DNA of 64,000 nucleotides. Origin: Fratercula arctica (Eukaryota; Chordata; Aves; Charadriiformes; Alcidae). Below are positions 11,401 through 20,771 of this stretch, piece by piece (within the stretch, counting starts at the first letter, position 1; every line of letters begins with the position of its first letter). The position numbers and the translations under genes are program-made. The stretch covers positions 14,134,100 through 14,198,099 of the forward strand of contig CANTUZ010000025.1 of NCBI GenBank assembly GCA_947846985.1, given 5' to 3'. The notes beneath the pieces are model-generated. The model was not told the DNA's origin, did not search any database, and was given only the letters and a program-made list of their open reading frames with translations.

Positions 11401-12335
11401 AAGTGTTGCCCTCTGCCTGGGACTTGATTTTCTCCTGAGTAGATAGGAATAATAATGCTCCTTTTTGTCCTCGTTTCTTTAAGGCACATGTAGCCTAGGC
11501 AATGCGGTATAGTGCAGTAAGTAGATCTGCACCACTGGAAGATTATATAAGAGAAAAGAATTATGTGGTCCTATGCAGAGATGAAATTTGGAGCCTTAAA
11601 AACAATGTAGGAATGATAAGAGCGCATTATGCCAGTGTGCTAATTAGGATTACTAAGAAGCCCTTACTAAAGCATCACACTGATGGATCCAACCAGCTTC
11701 TGAATATATTGTTGCTTCTCTGGGACATCCTCATAGGGGTCTCTGTTTCGCTGCATTGTTTAGAGATACTTCAAAGCTGAGAATAATCTTGGCAGGTGCA
11801 CCCAAGAGTGTGGTTTTAGGTTACAGAATTATTTAATTTTATTTTCTATATACCACTTGTTTAAACTAATTTGCTTAAAAATTCATGAGGAGGAAGTTTT
11901 TTAATATAAATGTGCCAAACACCTTTCAGTTACTGGCAAATGGGCAGTCACTGGTCCATGAACAATGTGAATTCTCTACTGTTGTGAGATGTACACACAC
12001 ACACATATATATTTAATTACCCTGAAACAAAGCAGATTCTTTCTTTACCCCATTAAATATTAAATGACAGAGAATTCAAAATTCAATCAAACAAAATATT
12101 AGTAGAATATTAGAACAGTTGAATCATCAGTTTCTTTAGGTTATAATATATAAGGATAAATTTAAATATTTATGTCTTTATATAATGTCAGTTTATTGAA
12201 AAAGCATATATTCATTATATAGATTAAGCAGATAACTCATGCACAGAACATCCACATACACATTTTAGACAAATGCACTTCAAATGAGGATTTATACAAT
12301 ACCCAGCAGAAATATATATGACCTCTTTATCATCT
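8420..12335. other. AT-rich non-coding sequence, nothing recognised
   Basis: No exon or known repeat is recognised. A more GC-rich patch at about 9060-9240 stands out against the background but shows no domain or repeat signature that I know. A short (CA)n lies near 11990-12005. Confidence 0.55.
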
Positions 12336-12445
12336 CTCTTCCTTTTCCCATTTTTAAAAACAGGGGCAATGTTTGCTCTCTTCCATTCTTCTGGCACACT
12401 TATCCCCAAATTTTCAAAGAAAGCCACCAGCAACCCGGAGATTGC
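12336..12445 (-). mobile_element. Old CR1 LINE fragment
   Basis: The minus strand translates to GLLVAFFENLG followed by PEEWKRANIAPVFKNG. This matches the palm-proximal EN/RT linker that in the younger CR1 copies here reads [14 protein letters not shown] or KANVTPVFKKGKK. Both flanks run into unrelated sequence. It is a short, diverged relic, older than the five larger copies in the window. Confidence 0.65.
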
Positions 12446-14010
12446 TTCAAAGCTCTTTACTGATCCTGATGTGAAATACAACCAACACAAAAACCAGAAT
12501 ACATATGAATATATATATGTAAGTGTATTTATTCTAGTGCCCTCTGACTTTCAGTGTTTTAGGGTGAATTCAATAACATCATTTTTGTTAGCTGTCTGAG
12601 GGCAGTTGCGCCCTATAACAAATTATCTAAAAAACTATGAAAAAAAAGCACCTTCGTAGAGTTTTGTTGAACAACCTGTTTCTGTGTTGCAGAAAGATCA
12701 CGGTCCTTTCTTGGCCCTCTTTTAGTATTCGCATATTTTATGAACTTTTGTAGTATGATTGCATTTTGTGCATTGTTCCTTTTTCATTTTGTCTTTATAT
12801 TCTTATGCTATTATCTTTATAGACTTTATAGAGTGCAGCTGTATGGTCAACACATGCCAAGACAGAACCATGCTACTGATGAAATAGCCAGGTTCTGCAG
12901 TCCTTCCTCATATTTCCATCCTATCCCTTATGTTGGCACTAATAACGGTGCAGCTGCTCAGTGAACCAGATCAACCTGTTGATCTGACAGAAGGATAATC
13001 AGCTTTTCTCAGGGGCTGGTTTGGATGAGCTCAAAAGGATTCATACGGAAAACATAAGTGAAGTTGAAAAGAATGAGGGAAGGTTTGTCATATCTTCAAT
13101 TCATCAATAGCACAGATAGAGAACAGCACAAGCTGGCTTTGAAATTTCTTCTCCTTTCTATTTTCTTTCTGTATTTAAGATCAGTAAAGGCGTATTGATG
13201 TAGCTATTCTTATCACTTACTACAGTTTCTACTCTTCCTTCAAATTAGGATAAATTTTTCTTTTAATATTGCTTATTTAAAGAAATACTGCCTCTCCATT
13301 ACTTTTCTTTCATGACATATTGTCGAACAATTCTCTGAATTTATTGAAATACACCTTTCTGAATCCTTATTTATGAATTCCTTTATTTTCTATTCCTCCT
13401 CCTTAACTATCATGAGCTCTACCTTTTTGTGATGCTATTTTGTCTTCTAGGTTGTTAATCAGTTCCTTATTTTGGATGAGAAGATTCAATTAAGAGCCTC
13501 TGCATAGAAATGAACTATCCTCAGCATGTCCCTGGGATGGTGGAAGTTTCATTCCACCAGCAAAGGCTGGTTGTTGCATGTGTATATGAATGCCTATTAT
13601 GGAAAGCAGTTGAGGCTGAGGTTTATCTTCCTTAAACTGTTTTTAATTCGGCTGTGTATGGCTGAGATAGCCAACCAAGGGTTCTTTTCTACTCAGTGGT
13701 CAGAAACAGCACTTTCAGATGGAAGCATCTGTTCAGGTACAGTTCCTTCTTGAAGTACCCATTTCTCTATTGGATTATGAAGAAGTTGAGACTGAATAAT
13801 TCAGATGGCTAACTTTTAGACTTCTATAGTTAGATTAAGTAAATCCTGTTAACAATGAATCAAAACCTTTCAAAACTGTAGTGAAATCAGTTCTAAATCT
13901 GAAACCTCAATTTAGTTTCCTAAAGGTTATGGACTTCTATGCACAGTTAAATTTAAGAAACCGTATAAATATTCATATATAAACTTTATACAGACAGCTG
14001 AAAGTAGCCT
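12446..14010. other. AT-rich non-coding sequence, nothing recognised
   Basis: Short ORFs at 12740-12964 and 13526-13753 have no family features and look like chance. No repeats were noted. Confidence 0.55.
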
Positions 14011-14061
14011 CACAATCGCAGGCCTTGGTTTTTATGGAGGACTTCAAGCACCCTGATATCT

Positions 14062-15228
14062 GATGGGAAGACCACACAGCCAGGCATGCACAGTCCAGGA
14101 GGTTCCTCCAGTGTATTGATGATAACTTTTTGACTCAGGTGGTGCAGGAGCCAACAAGGAGACGAGTACTGGACCTAGTACTGACAAACACAGAGGGACT
14201 GGTGGAGGACATGAAGGTTGGGGGCAGCCTTGTCTGTAGTGACCATGAGAAGATAGAGTTCAGGATCATGGGTACTACGCACAAAACAACAAGAAGCAGG
14301 ATTGCAGCTTTGGACTTCATGGAGGGCTAACTTTGACCTCTTCAAGAAATTGCTTGGAGAAATCCCATGGGCTAGGGCTCCAGAAGGCAAAGGGGCTCCA
14401 GAGAGCTGGTTGGTATTCAAACATCATGTTCTCCAAGCTCAGGATCGGTGCATCCCTAAGAGCAGGAAATCGGGTAACGGACACAGGAGACCTGCATGGT
14501 TGAGCAGGGAGCTTCTGAAAAAGCTCAAGAGGAAGAAGGAAGTTTACAGCACATGGAAGAAGGGACTGAACACTTGGGAAGATTACAAGAATGCTGTCAG
14601 AGTGTGCAGGGATGAAATGAGGAAAGCCAAGGCCTCCTTTGAATTAAACCTGGCAAGGGATGTCAAGCTCAACAGGAAGGGCTTCTTCAAGTATATTGGA
14701 GGCAAAAGGAAATCTAGAGAAGTTGTGGGCCTGCTGTTGAATGAGACAGGAGCCATGGTGACGGAGGATGTGGAGAAGGCGGAGTTACTGAATGCCTTCT
14801 TTGCTTTGGTCTTTACTGCTCGGCCCAGCCCTCAGGAGTCCCAGACTTGGGAGAAAGTAACAGGGAAAGTCTGGACAAAGGAAGACTTCCCCTTTGTTGA
14901 GGAGGATCAAGTGAGGGATCAATTAAGTCATTTGGATATCCACAAGTCCACGGGTCCCGATGGGACCTACCTGAGAGTGCTGAGGGAGCTGGCGGAAATC
15001 ATTGCTGGGCCACTCTCCATCATCTTTGAAAGGTCCTGGAGAACAGGCAAGGTGCCTGAGGACTGCAAAGCCAATGTCACTCCAGTCTTCAAAAAGGGCA
15101 AGAAGGAGGACCCAGGAAACTACAGGCCAGTCAGCCTCACTTCCATCCCTGCAAAGATGATGGAACAGCTCGTTCTGGGCATCATCTCCAGGCATGTGGA
15201 GGAAAAGAAAGCTATCAGAAGTAGTTAA
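14062..15228 (+). pseudogene. CR1 ORF2 remnant: endonuclease C-terminus and start of reverse transcriptase
   Basis: The early reading frame carries VLDLVLTNTEGLVEDM and SLVCSDHEKIEF; the SDH triad of the APE-like endonuclease is retained. After a frame change near 14320 it continues as an open frame (14302-15228) through the linker to the RT start: KSTGPDGTYLRVL and [12 protein letters not shown]. It ends at TAA (15226-15228), where relatives read Gln-His-Gly-Phe. CR1 ORF2 copies and inserts element RNA; this copy cannot make it because of the stop and frameshifts. Confidence 0.88.
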
Positions 15229-16121
15229 CATGGATTCACCAAGGGGAAATCATGTCTGACTAATCTGATAGCTTTCTATGCTGGCATGACTGGATGGATA
15301 GATGAGGGGAGGCAGTGGATGTTGTCTACCTTGGCTTCAGCAAGGCGTTCGACACCGTCTCCCACAGCATCCTCATAGGGAAGCTTAGGAAATGTGGGTT
15401 AGATGACTGGACAGTAAGGTGGATAGAAAACTGGTTGAAAGACAGAGCTCAGAGGGTCGTGATTAGGGGCACAGAGTCTAGTTGGAGGTCAGTGACAAGT
15501 GGTGTTCCCCAGGGGTCAGTACTGGGTCCAGTCCTGTTCAATATATTCATCAATGACCTGGATGAAGGGATAGAGTGCACCCTCAGCAAGTTTGCTGATG
15601 ACACAAAGCTGGGAAGGGTGGCTGACACACCGGAAGGCTGTGCTGCCATACAGAGAGACCTGGACAGGTTGGAGAGTTGGGCAGAGAGAAACCTTATGAA
15701 ATTCAATAAGGGCAAGTGTAGGGTCCTGCACCTGGGGAGGAATAACCCCATGCACCAGTACAAGTTGGGGGCTGACCTGCTGGAGAGCAGCTCTGTGGAA
15801 AGAGACCTGGGAGTCCTGGTGGACAACGGGATGACCATGAGGCAGCAATGTGCCCTTGTGGCCAAGAAGGCCAATGGCATCCTGGGATGCATCAAGAAGA
15901 GTGTGGCCAGCAGGTCGAGGGAGGTCATCCTCCCCCTCTACTCTGCCCTGGTGAGGCCGCATCTGGAGTACTGTGTCCAGTTCTGGGCTCCCCGGTTCAA
16001 GAAGGACAGGGAACTGCTGGAGAGGGTGCAGCAAAGGGCTACAAAGATGATTAGGGGATTGGAACACCTCTCTTATGAAGAAAGGCTGAGGGGATTGGGT
16101 CTCTGGAAAAAAGACGACTGA
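15229..16121 (+). pseudogene. CR1 ORF2 remnant: reverse transcriptase core
   Basis: After the TAA the RT continues ([16 protein letters not shown]). A 1-base loss near 15311 (agggcagtg expected, aggcagtg seen) shifts the frame, and the rest is open from 15315. Seen in order: [24 protein letters not shown], the catalytic FADD in [24 protein letters not shown] and [13 protein letters not shown]. It stops after a second shift at LGLWKKDD, where the consensus continues EKRRL. Both lesions are also present in copy 2. Confidence 0.9.
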
Positions 16122-16473
16122 GGGGGGAATCTTATCAATGCTTATAAATACTTAAAGGGTGGGTGTCAGGAGGATGGGACCAGGCTCTTTTCAATTGTGC
16201 CCAGCAACAGGACAAGAGGTAATGGGCACAAACTTGAGCATAGGAAGTTCCTCCTAAACATGAGGAGGCACTTCTTCACTTTGAGGGTGGCAGAGCACTG
16301 GAACAGGTTGCCCAGAGAGGTGGTGGAGTCTCTGTCCCCGGAGACATTCAAAACCCACCTGGATGCATTCCTGTGCAACCTGCACTAGGTGACCCTGCTC
16401 TGTCAGGGGGGTTGGACTAGATGATCTCCAGAGGTCCCTTCCAACCCCTATCATTCTGTGATTCTGTGATTCT

Positions 16474-16851
16474 TTTGAATCCTACTGTAAGGATCCTTTG
16501 GAGTGAATATAAAGAAGCTACATATGAAACAAATCATCTTGTTTCCATAGTAATGTCTTGAAAGTGTGTTCCCTCAGATCAACTGTACTATGATGCTGTG
16601 TTCCCTTCAACCATCTATAGCACGATGCTGAAATGACATGTCTGATGAATTTTGTTTTTACTTTAATATACAAACTGAGGTTATTTTTCCCTGTTTTATA
16701 CCATCAGGAAGAAGTGGCCATGAAAGTGAGCAAGTAGCTTTTTTTTGCCTTTGTCTCTTTCTTGTTCTCTTAAGAGAGACAAGTAAACCTTAATTCTCCT
16801 CTCATCCTGTCTCCCTCCTGATGCTACTACAAAGTTATGCCCAGTTATTAG
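16474..16851. other. Short non-coding spacer between CR1 copy 1 and the provirus
   Basis: About 380 bp of AT-rich sequence with no gene or repeat recognised. Confidence 0.6.
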
Positions 16852-16856
16852 AACAT
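16852..16856. repeat. Target site duplication (left), aacat
   Basis: The 5 bp directly before the left LTR match the 5 bp after the right LTR at 23403-23407, the size made by many retroviral integrases outside the 4-bp gammaretroviral type. Confidence 0.93.
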
Positions 16857-18023
16857 TGTTGCGTGGAAAGGGGCAAAGCAGTTTTGGCAGAAGATAAACC
16901 CCCTTGCGTTCTAACACTCCTCACCGAGGTGGGAGGCTAGGTGCGGCTAGGTTTAAATTCTGAGTGATGCCCAATTCAGCACTATCAGTCCAATCGCATT
17001 TAATATGTATTAAACTATTACGATTTGGATACACTAATAGTGGACTGCACCTTCAGTCTAGTCGTGCTCATGAACTAGCACGGCCACTCTCGAGTCTTTG
17101 GTCGCGTTCAGTGAGAAACCAAAACGACTAGCTACTTAAACAGTGCAGTTTATTTAAACAACAGATAGATAGGTTCTTAGGATTGCCGGTGATAAATACA
17201 CTGTCTGCAAAGCACGTGCAAATAAAAGTATTATTACATATATCAAACGCGCGACAAAGTTATAAACGATACAGCCTGGCTATAAATGTAGGAAAGAGAT
17301 TCTCTAGAGAAATTTCTAAGTTTCCTGAGAAAGCACTCAGTGTAATCTAAGTCTTACCCAAAGGCGTCCCTGTGGGGGGGAAGAAAGGCTCAGCCCGTCG
17401 ACTGATCCCGGAAGTCAGTGATGAAATTCTTTGTGATGGTGTCTTCCCTGAGTATCCCCCTCTCTCAGGCTATTTTTATACTATTTGTTATCTTCAAGGT
17501 GGAGTTTGAGTGACTTTAGTCATAAATACTTTAATTATGATTGGTGTAAAATTCTCTCGCTTCACAATTAAAGGTATAGTTTACAAAAAATTCAGAGCGC
17601 AGACTCAAGAAGGAGTGGTCGCACCTTGGAGGCGGGTAGCCTTTGGGATGGAGGTGTGTTTTGGTATTATAATGACATTATAATGAGCAAAGTTCGCACA
17701 AAGGACAGCATTTCATCAAAATTTGACAAAATGTTGGCTCCGAGTATCGAGCAGGCAGCTAATTGGCAGCTTATCTATTTCATGGTATCGTCCCATCCCT
17801 GTATCTGCTATACATCATAAGGTAAAGCCGCGGAATAATTGCATCCCGCTCCGTACCTCATGTAGCTTCACCAGCTCCTTATCAGGGAACCGCGGATGTT
17901 GCATTCTTCATGCCAGCTGCAGCTGTTTTCTACCTCAGAGGCCTCTTGATTTTATACTTTTCCTTAATGTGTGAACAATGTTGTACTTTTGTATTTTTTA
18001 GCCAATTCAGTAATTATTCCACA
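16857..18023 (-). repeat. 3' LTR of the provirus
   Basis: Minus-strand termini are TGTGGAATAA and GTGGAACA-like CGCAACA. The poly(A) signal AATAAA lies at 17154-17149 and the TATA box TATAAAAA at 17480-17473. The R region lies between them and a U5 of about 270 bp follows. Differences from the 5' LTR include three changes near 16940-16995 and single changes near 17311 and 17342. Short open frames repeated in both LTRs are not genes. Confidence 0.95.
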
Positions 18024-18040
18024 TAATCCACCCCGTGACT
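18024..18040 (-). promoter_or_regulatory. Weak polypurine tract before the 3' LTR
   Basis: On the minus strand CACGGGGTGGATTA abuts the LTR TGTGG. This is the place where plus-strand DNA synthesis is primed in retroviruses. The purine run is short and interrupted, so the call rests mostly on position. Confidence 0.5.
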
Positions 18041-18064
18041 ACAGTCACTCAAGCTCCACCATGT

Positions 18065-20599
18065 TCAAAACTGATTGGGAATATCACATGTGCTCTTGTG
18101 GTGAGGGTCATCAAGTACAAATACATCTTGTGGAGTGATCAAGCGAGTTAAGCTCTTCATCATAATCCAAAGTTTAACATACAGAGCAACTGTCAAAGTA
18201 AAGCACAATACAGTGAGTACTAGTACAACAACAACAGGATGGAGCATCTTGTTAAAAATTCCTGTAGCTGTTGGCGACCATCCAAAAAGAGTGTCCCACC
18301 ATTCATATCCTCCGTCTTTCTTGACTCTTTCCATTACTTGGTGTATTTCTTCAACATCATGATGGACAGTAATCAAAGTTCTCTGTCCATTTTCTTGGGC
18401 CTCTTTCAACAGTCGCTTCAAGTCGTCGTGTTGTAGCAGCTTCTTCACCAATGAGAGATTCATTCCGATAGGGATAAGCAACAAATCTCGGATCAATGTA
18501 TAATTAGAATGTAGCAACTGAAAAGACGTAACAGGAGCTGAATAATCGAAGTCACATCCGACAATGTTAGTAAAGTTACAAACACAAAGATTTGAGTGAT
18601 TACTTATATCAACTACTATGTCATCTACGAATACAAGCTTACAGGGAGACCTCATGCAAACGCACCCTTTCCCAATATATACAAGCACAGTTTCTGGGGT
18701 TTCATTGGGATGTATCTCAAAATGACAAACATTTTGGTTGGTGTCAAGACAAATGTCTTGTGCTTTGAGAGTATTACTCTCACAAATGAATCCTTGTTGG
18801 TCTCGTGCAACGCATGCGTCAACCTCAACAGTTTGCCATTTATTCTCATTTTGTTGTGCCCACACTCTATGCTCTATTGGATAGAGTATGGCTCCATGGT
18901 GATTCAACCCCAGTGCGATGATTGGGTATATAGTGTATACCAAAGCATTGCGTATTGTTAAGACAAAAGCTGTGGCCTTGCTCTCAATGGGATCATAGGT
19001 GAAATTAACTAGGTACCACCAGGACTGAAATTTTTTCTCAAATTCAGTTGCGTTATCCCATATTACTTTTCGAATTTCGGTGGGCAAGGTGCCTTCTTCA
19101 CCTTCCCTTATGATTGCGGCTGTCATAGATTGCATCCACAATTGGGCTTGGATACAACTAAGAGCCAAGGAAACATTGTTTTGGGTTGTACCAAGTGCAT
19201 CTGTGATCATCTGATGGTCTTTTTCACCCGTTTCTTCCCACTGAGGCAATATATTCGACAAAAGCCATTGGTGGTTTCCCAGTGCTGATAGAGAGGACTG
19301 TAGGGGATGTCTTAATTTGTCTAGATCACTAGTGACTGTGACTAGTTTGTTGGCAAGTATCTCAGCATCTATACTATTTAGGACTCCCAGTCCTGTTCCT
19401 AAGATACCAGTCACATCTCTCTTCAGCCGTTGTGAAGTGGCAAGAGTTCGTCTGTGTAACCATGCTGACCATCCTGCATAAGATGTACTCAGGAATGGTG
19501 AGCAGGTGGGTTTGATCGCAGAGATATTAATCTGCATTGACAGTTCTACTCGTTTGAGGGAATACGTTGGATTGAACAATATCCGTTGTTGACCTGTGTG
19601 TTTAATAACATAGGGGCCAATGTTGAAGGTGTAAGGAGTTAGACTAATGGAGGGCTGAGTAGGTACAGCTTTGAGAGTGTGTGGGGGTGTAGGTTCTGGA
19701 TTCATTTCAGCAGGTTCAGATGTGTTAGAGTCAATCATAAATTCAAATAACAATTCTGTGCCCTTGTAACCCCAAATACAATACACTACTACAGGTTTGA
19801 TAAAAGTGAAATTGTGCCAGCAATCTGAATTTGGCTCCGTAATTTTGTAACAATCAGTGTTGTATTTGTTCGGTTTGGTAGAGTCTACATGGATGGTTTT
19901 AATTATAGTTGGCCTGTGGTGGGTAGACCCATTGATAAATCGACAACCAATTTGTATTCTTTTTCCAAGGGCGGCCTCGATTTTTGCCATTCGAAGTGAT
20001 TCATTCCATCTCCATTTCTCTCTGGAATATACTTCACTTCCTTGTATAACCAGAGTGGAGAGATTTAAACCCCTTTTGTTTTCTGGTGTTCCAGTGCTTG
20101 CAGTGTACCGTGACAATGCACTATCCCAAAGCTCAGGTACTACGTCTATCTTGAATTCAAATAACAGCGCTATTTCATTCTGTTGCCAACGACAAGTTAC
20201 AAGAGTGGGTTCCACAAGAGTAAAATTATACCAGCAATCCCACTCGTCGGTGACACAGTGCTTTGTTGTCATTGAGCGTGGGTTCTTAGGGCAAAATATC
20301 TCTATTCTCGTGGCCTTCTCATGGTTTGAGCCGTTGATCATTCTACACCCTACTCGGATTTCCACCCCTGCCTTACCTTTCAGGGTTGGGTACCAACTAT
20401 TACAGGTCCACTCATGTAACACCTCATTTTCCTGTAGAACTACAGTGGCCAAACTCAGTTCTCCCTTTCTTGTACCTGCCATCGCATTGTGTTTAACAAA
20501 AGCTTGAGACCATGGCCACTCTGGGTCTCTTTGACTACAAACAACAGGGAATAAAAAGGTAAAACTGAATAGCATCAGTTGCATCTGCCTATTTGTCAT
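18065..20599 (-). CDS. env: Retroviral envelope glycoprotein, intact (endogenous provirus)
   Basis: An 844-codon ORF whose ATG (20599-20597) opens one base after the stop of a small upstream ORF. Seen: a signal peptide at about 1-22; two related domains at about 45-152 and 176-290, each with GCRxINGS, DCWxNFT, a VxCxW pair and LLFEFxID; a Pro-rich hinge at about 296-322; a basic furin-type site RLKR at 391-394; a hydrophobic fusion-peptide-like GILGTGLGVLNS just after it; a long ectodomain with a cysteine cluster at about 596-682; a second helical region at about 716-761; a membrane anchor at about 788-812; and a 32-residue tail. There are many NxS/T sequons. Env proteins mediate receptor binding and membrane fusion at the cell surface. 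The transmembrane half (about 450 residues) is much longer than the usual retroviral TM of about 200. It ends 41 nt before the 3' LTR. No lesion was seen, but expression and function are unproven. Confidence 0.93.
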   Translation of the reverse strand: MTNRQMQLMLFSFTFLFPVVCSQRDPEWPWSQAFVKHNAMAGTRKGELSLATVVLQENEVLHEWTCNSWYPTLKGKAGVEIRVGCRMINGSNHEKATRIEIFCPKNPRSMTTKHCVTDEWDCWYNFTLVEPTLVTCRWQQNEIALLFEFKIDVVPELWDSALSRYTASTGTPENKRGLNLSTLVIQGSEVYSREKWRWNESLRMAKIEAALGKRIQIGCRFINGSTHHRPTIIKTIHVDSTKPNKYNTDCYKITEPNSDCWHNFTFIKPVVVYCIWGYKGTELLFEFMIDSNTSEPAEMNPEPTPPHTLKAVPTQPSISLTPYTFNIGPYVIKHTGQQRILFNPTYSLKRVELSMQINISAIKPTCSPFLSTSYAGWSAWLHRRTLATSQRLKRDVTGILGTGLGVLNSIDAEILANKLVTVTSDLDKLRHPLQSSLSALGNHQWLLSNILPQWEETGEKDHQMITDALGTTQNNVSLALSCIQAQLWMQSMTAAIIREGEEGTLPTEIRKVIWDNATEFEKKFQSWWYLVNFTYDPIESKATAFVLTIRNALVYTIYPIIALGLNHHGAILYPIEHRVWAQQNENKWQTVEVDACVARDQQGFICESNTLKAQDICLDTNQNVCHFEIHPNETPETVLVYIGKGCVCMRSPCKLVFVDDIVVDISNHSNLCVCNFTNIVGCDFDYSAPVTSFQLLHSNYTLIRDLLLIPIGMNLSLVKKLLQHDDLKRLLKEAQENGQRTLITVHHDVEEIHQVMERVKKDGGYEWWDTLFGWSPTATGIFNKMLHPVVVVLVLTVLCFTLTVALYVKLWIMMKSLTRLITPQDVFVLDDPHHKSTCDIPNQF

Positions 20600-20600
20600 T

Positions 20601-20726
20601 TTAGAATCTAGGCCTGCAGATAGCCATACGTAATAAGAATAGTATTACTGCCAAGATCGATGTCAGGATTCCTTGGAGACACTCAAGGTTAGCGTAAGCC
20701 AGTCCGTCTGTCCACGTACGGTTCAT
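20601..20726 (-). CDS. Small membrane ORF (41 codons) between gag-like gene and env
   Basis: ATG at 20726-20724 and TAA at 20603-20601, followed after a single base by the env ATG. The first 15 or so residues are polar with one NRT sequon. A hydrophobic segment follows (GILTSILAVILFLLRMA), with a short Cys- and Arg-containing tail, so a single-pass type III or tail-anchored topology is plausible. The ATG lies 9 nt after a strong predicted splice acceptor and no ATG lies in the predicted first exon. It would therefore be the first ORF on the env mRNA, with env reached by termination-reinitiation or leaky scanning. I know no homologue. It could be an upstream regulatory ORF rather than a working protein. 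Confidence 0.6.
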   Translation of the reverse strand: MNRTWTDGLAYANLECLQGILTSILAVILFLLRMAICRPRF

Positions 20727-20734
20727 CTAAGGTT

Positions 20735-20761
20735 CCTGTAAGACACAAAGGAAAAGAAAAT
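20735..20761 (-). promoter_or_regulatory. Splice acceptor for the env message
   Basis: On the minus strand a pyrimidine-rich TTTTCTTTTCCTTTGTG leads to CTTACAG, with the exon beginning GAACC at 20735. It is placed between the gag-like stop and the env start, exactly where retroviral env acceptors lie. Confidence 0.75.
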
Positions 20762-20771
20762 CTGCTCGGTC

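Larger units (their letters stand above)
14020..16473 (+). mobile_element. CR1 LINE copy 1, 5'-truncated
   Basis: It runs from within the endonuclease domain to a complete CR1 3' end (attctgtgattctgtgattct at 16453-16473). The 5' boundary near 14020 is approximate: the first recognisable residues, EDFKHPDI at about 14038-14061, correspond to the GDFN/HPDI endonuclease motif. It shares a subfamily with copy 2 at 43416-45718, to which it is highly similar in inverted orientation. Confidence 0.9.

Noticed and set aside
15449..16067. Long frames antisense to the CR1 reverse transcriptase (also 43817-44435)
   Set aside because: Shadows of the RT reading frame; no independent start, motif or conservation.
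17626..17974. Identical open frames in both proviral LTRs (also 23005-23353)
   Set aside because: They lie in U3 on the strand opposite to transcription and repeat only because the LTRs repeat.
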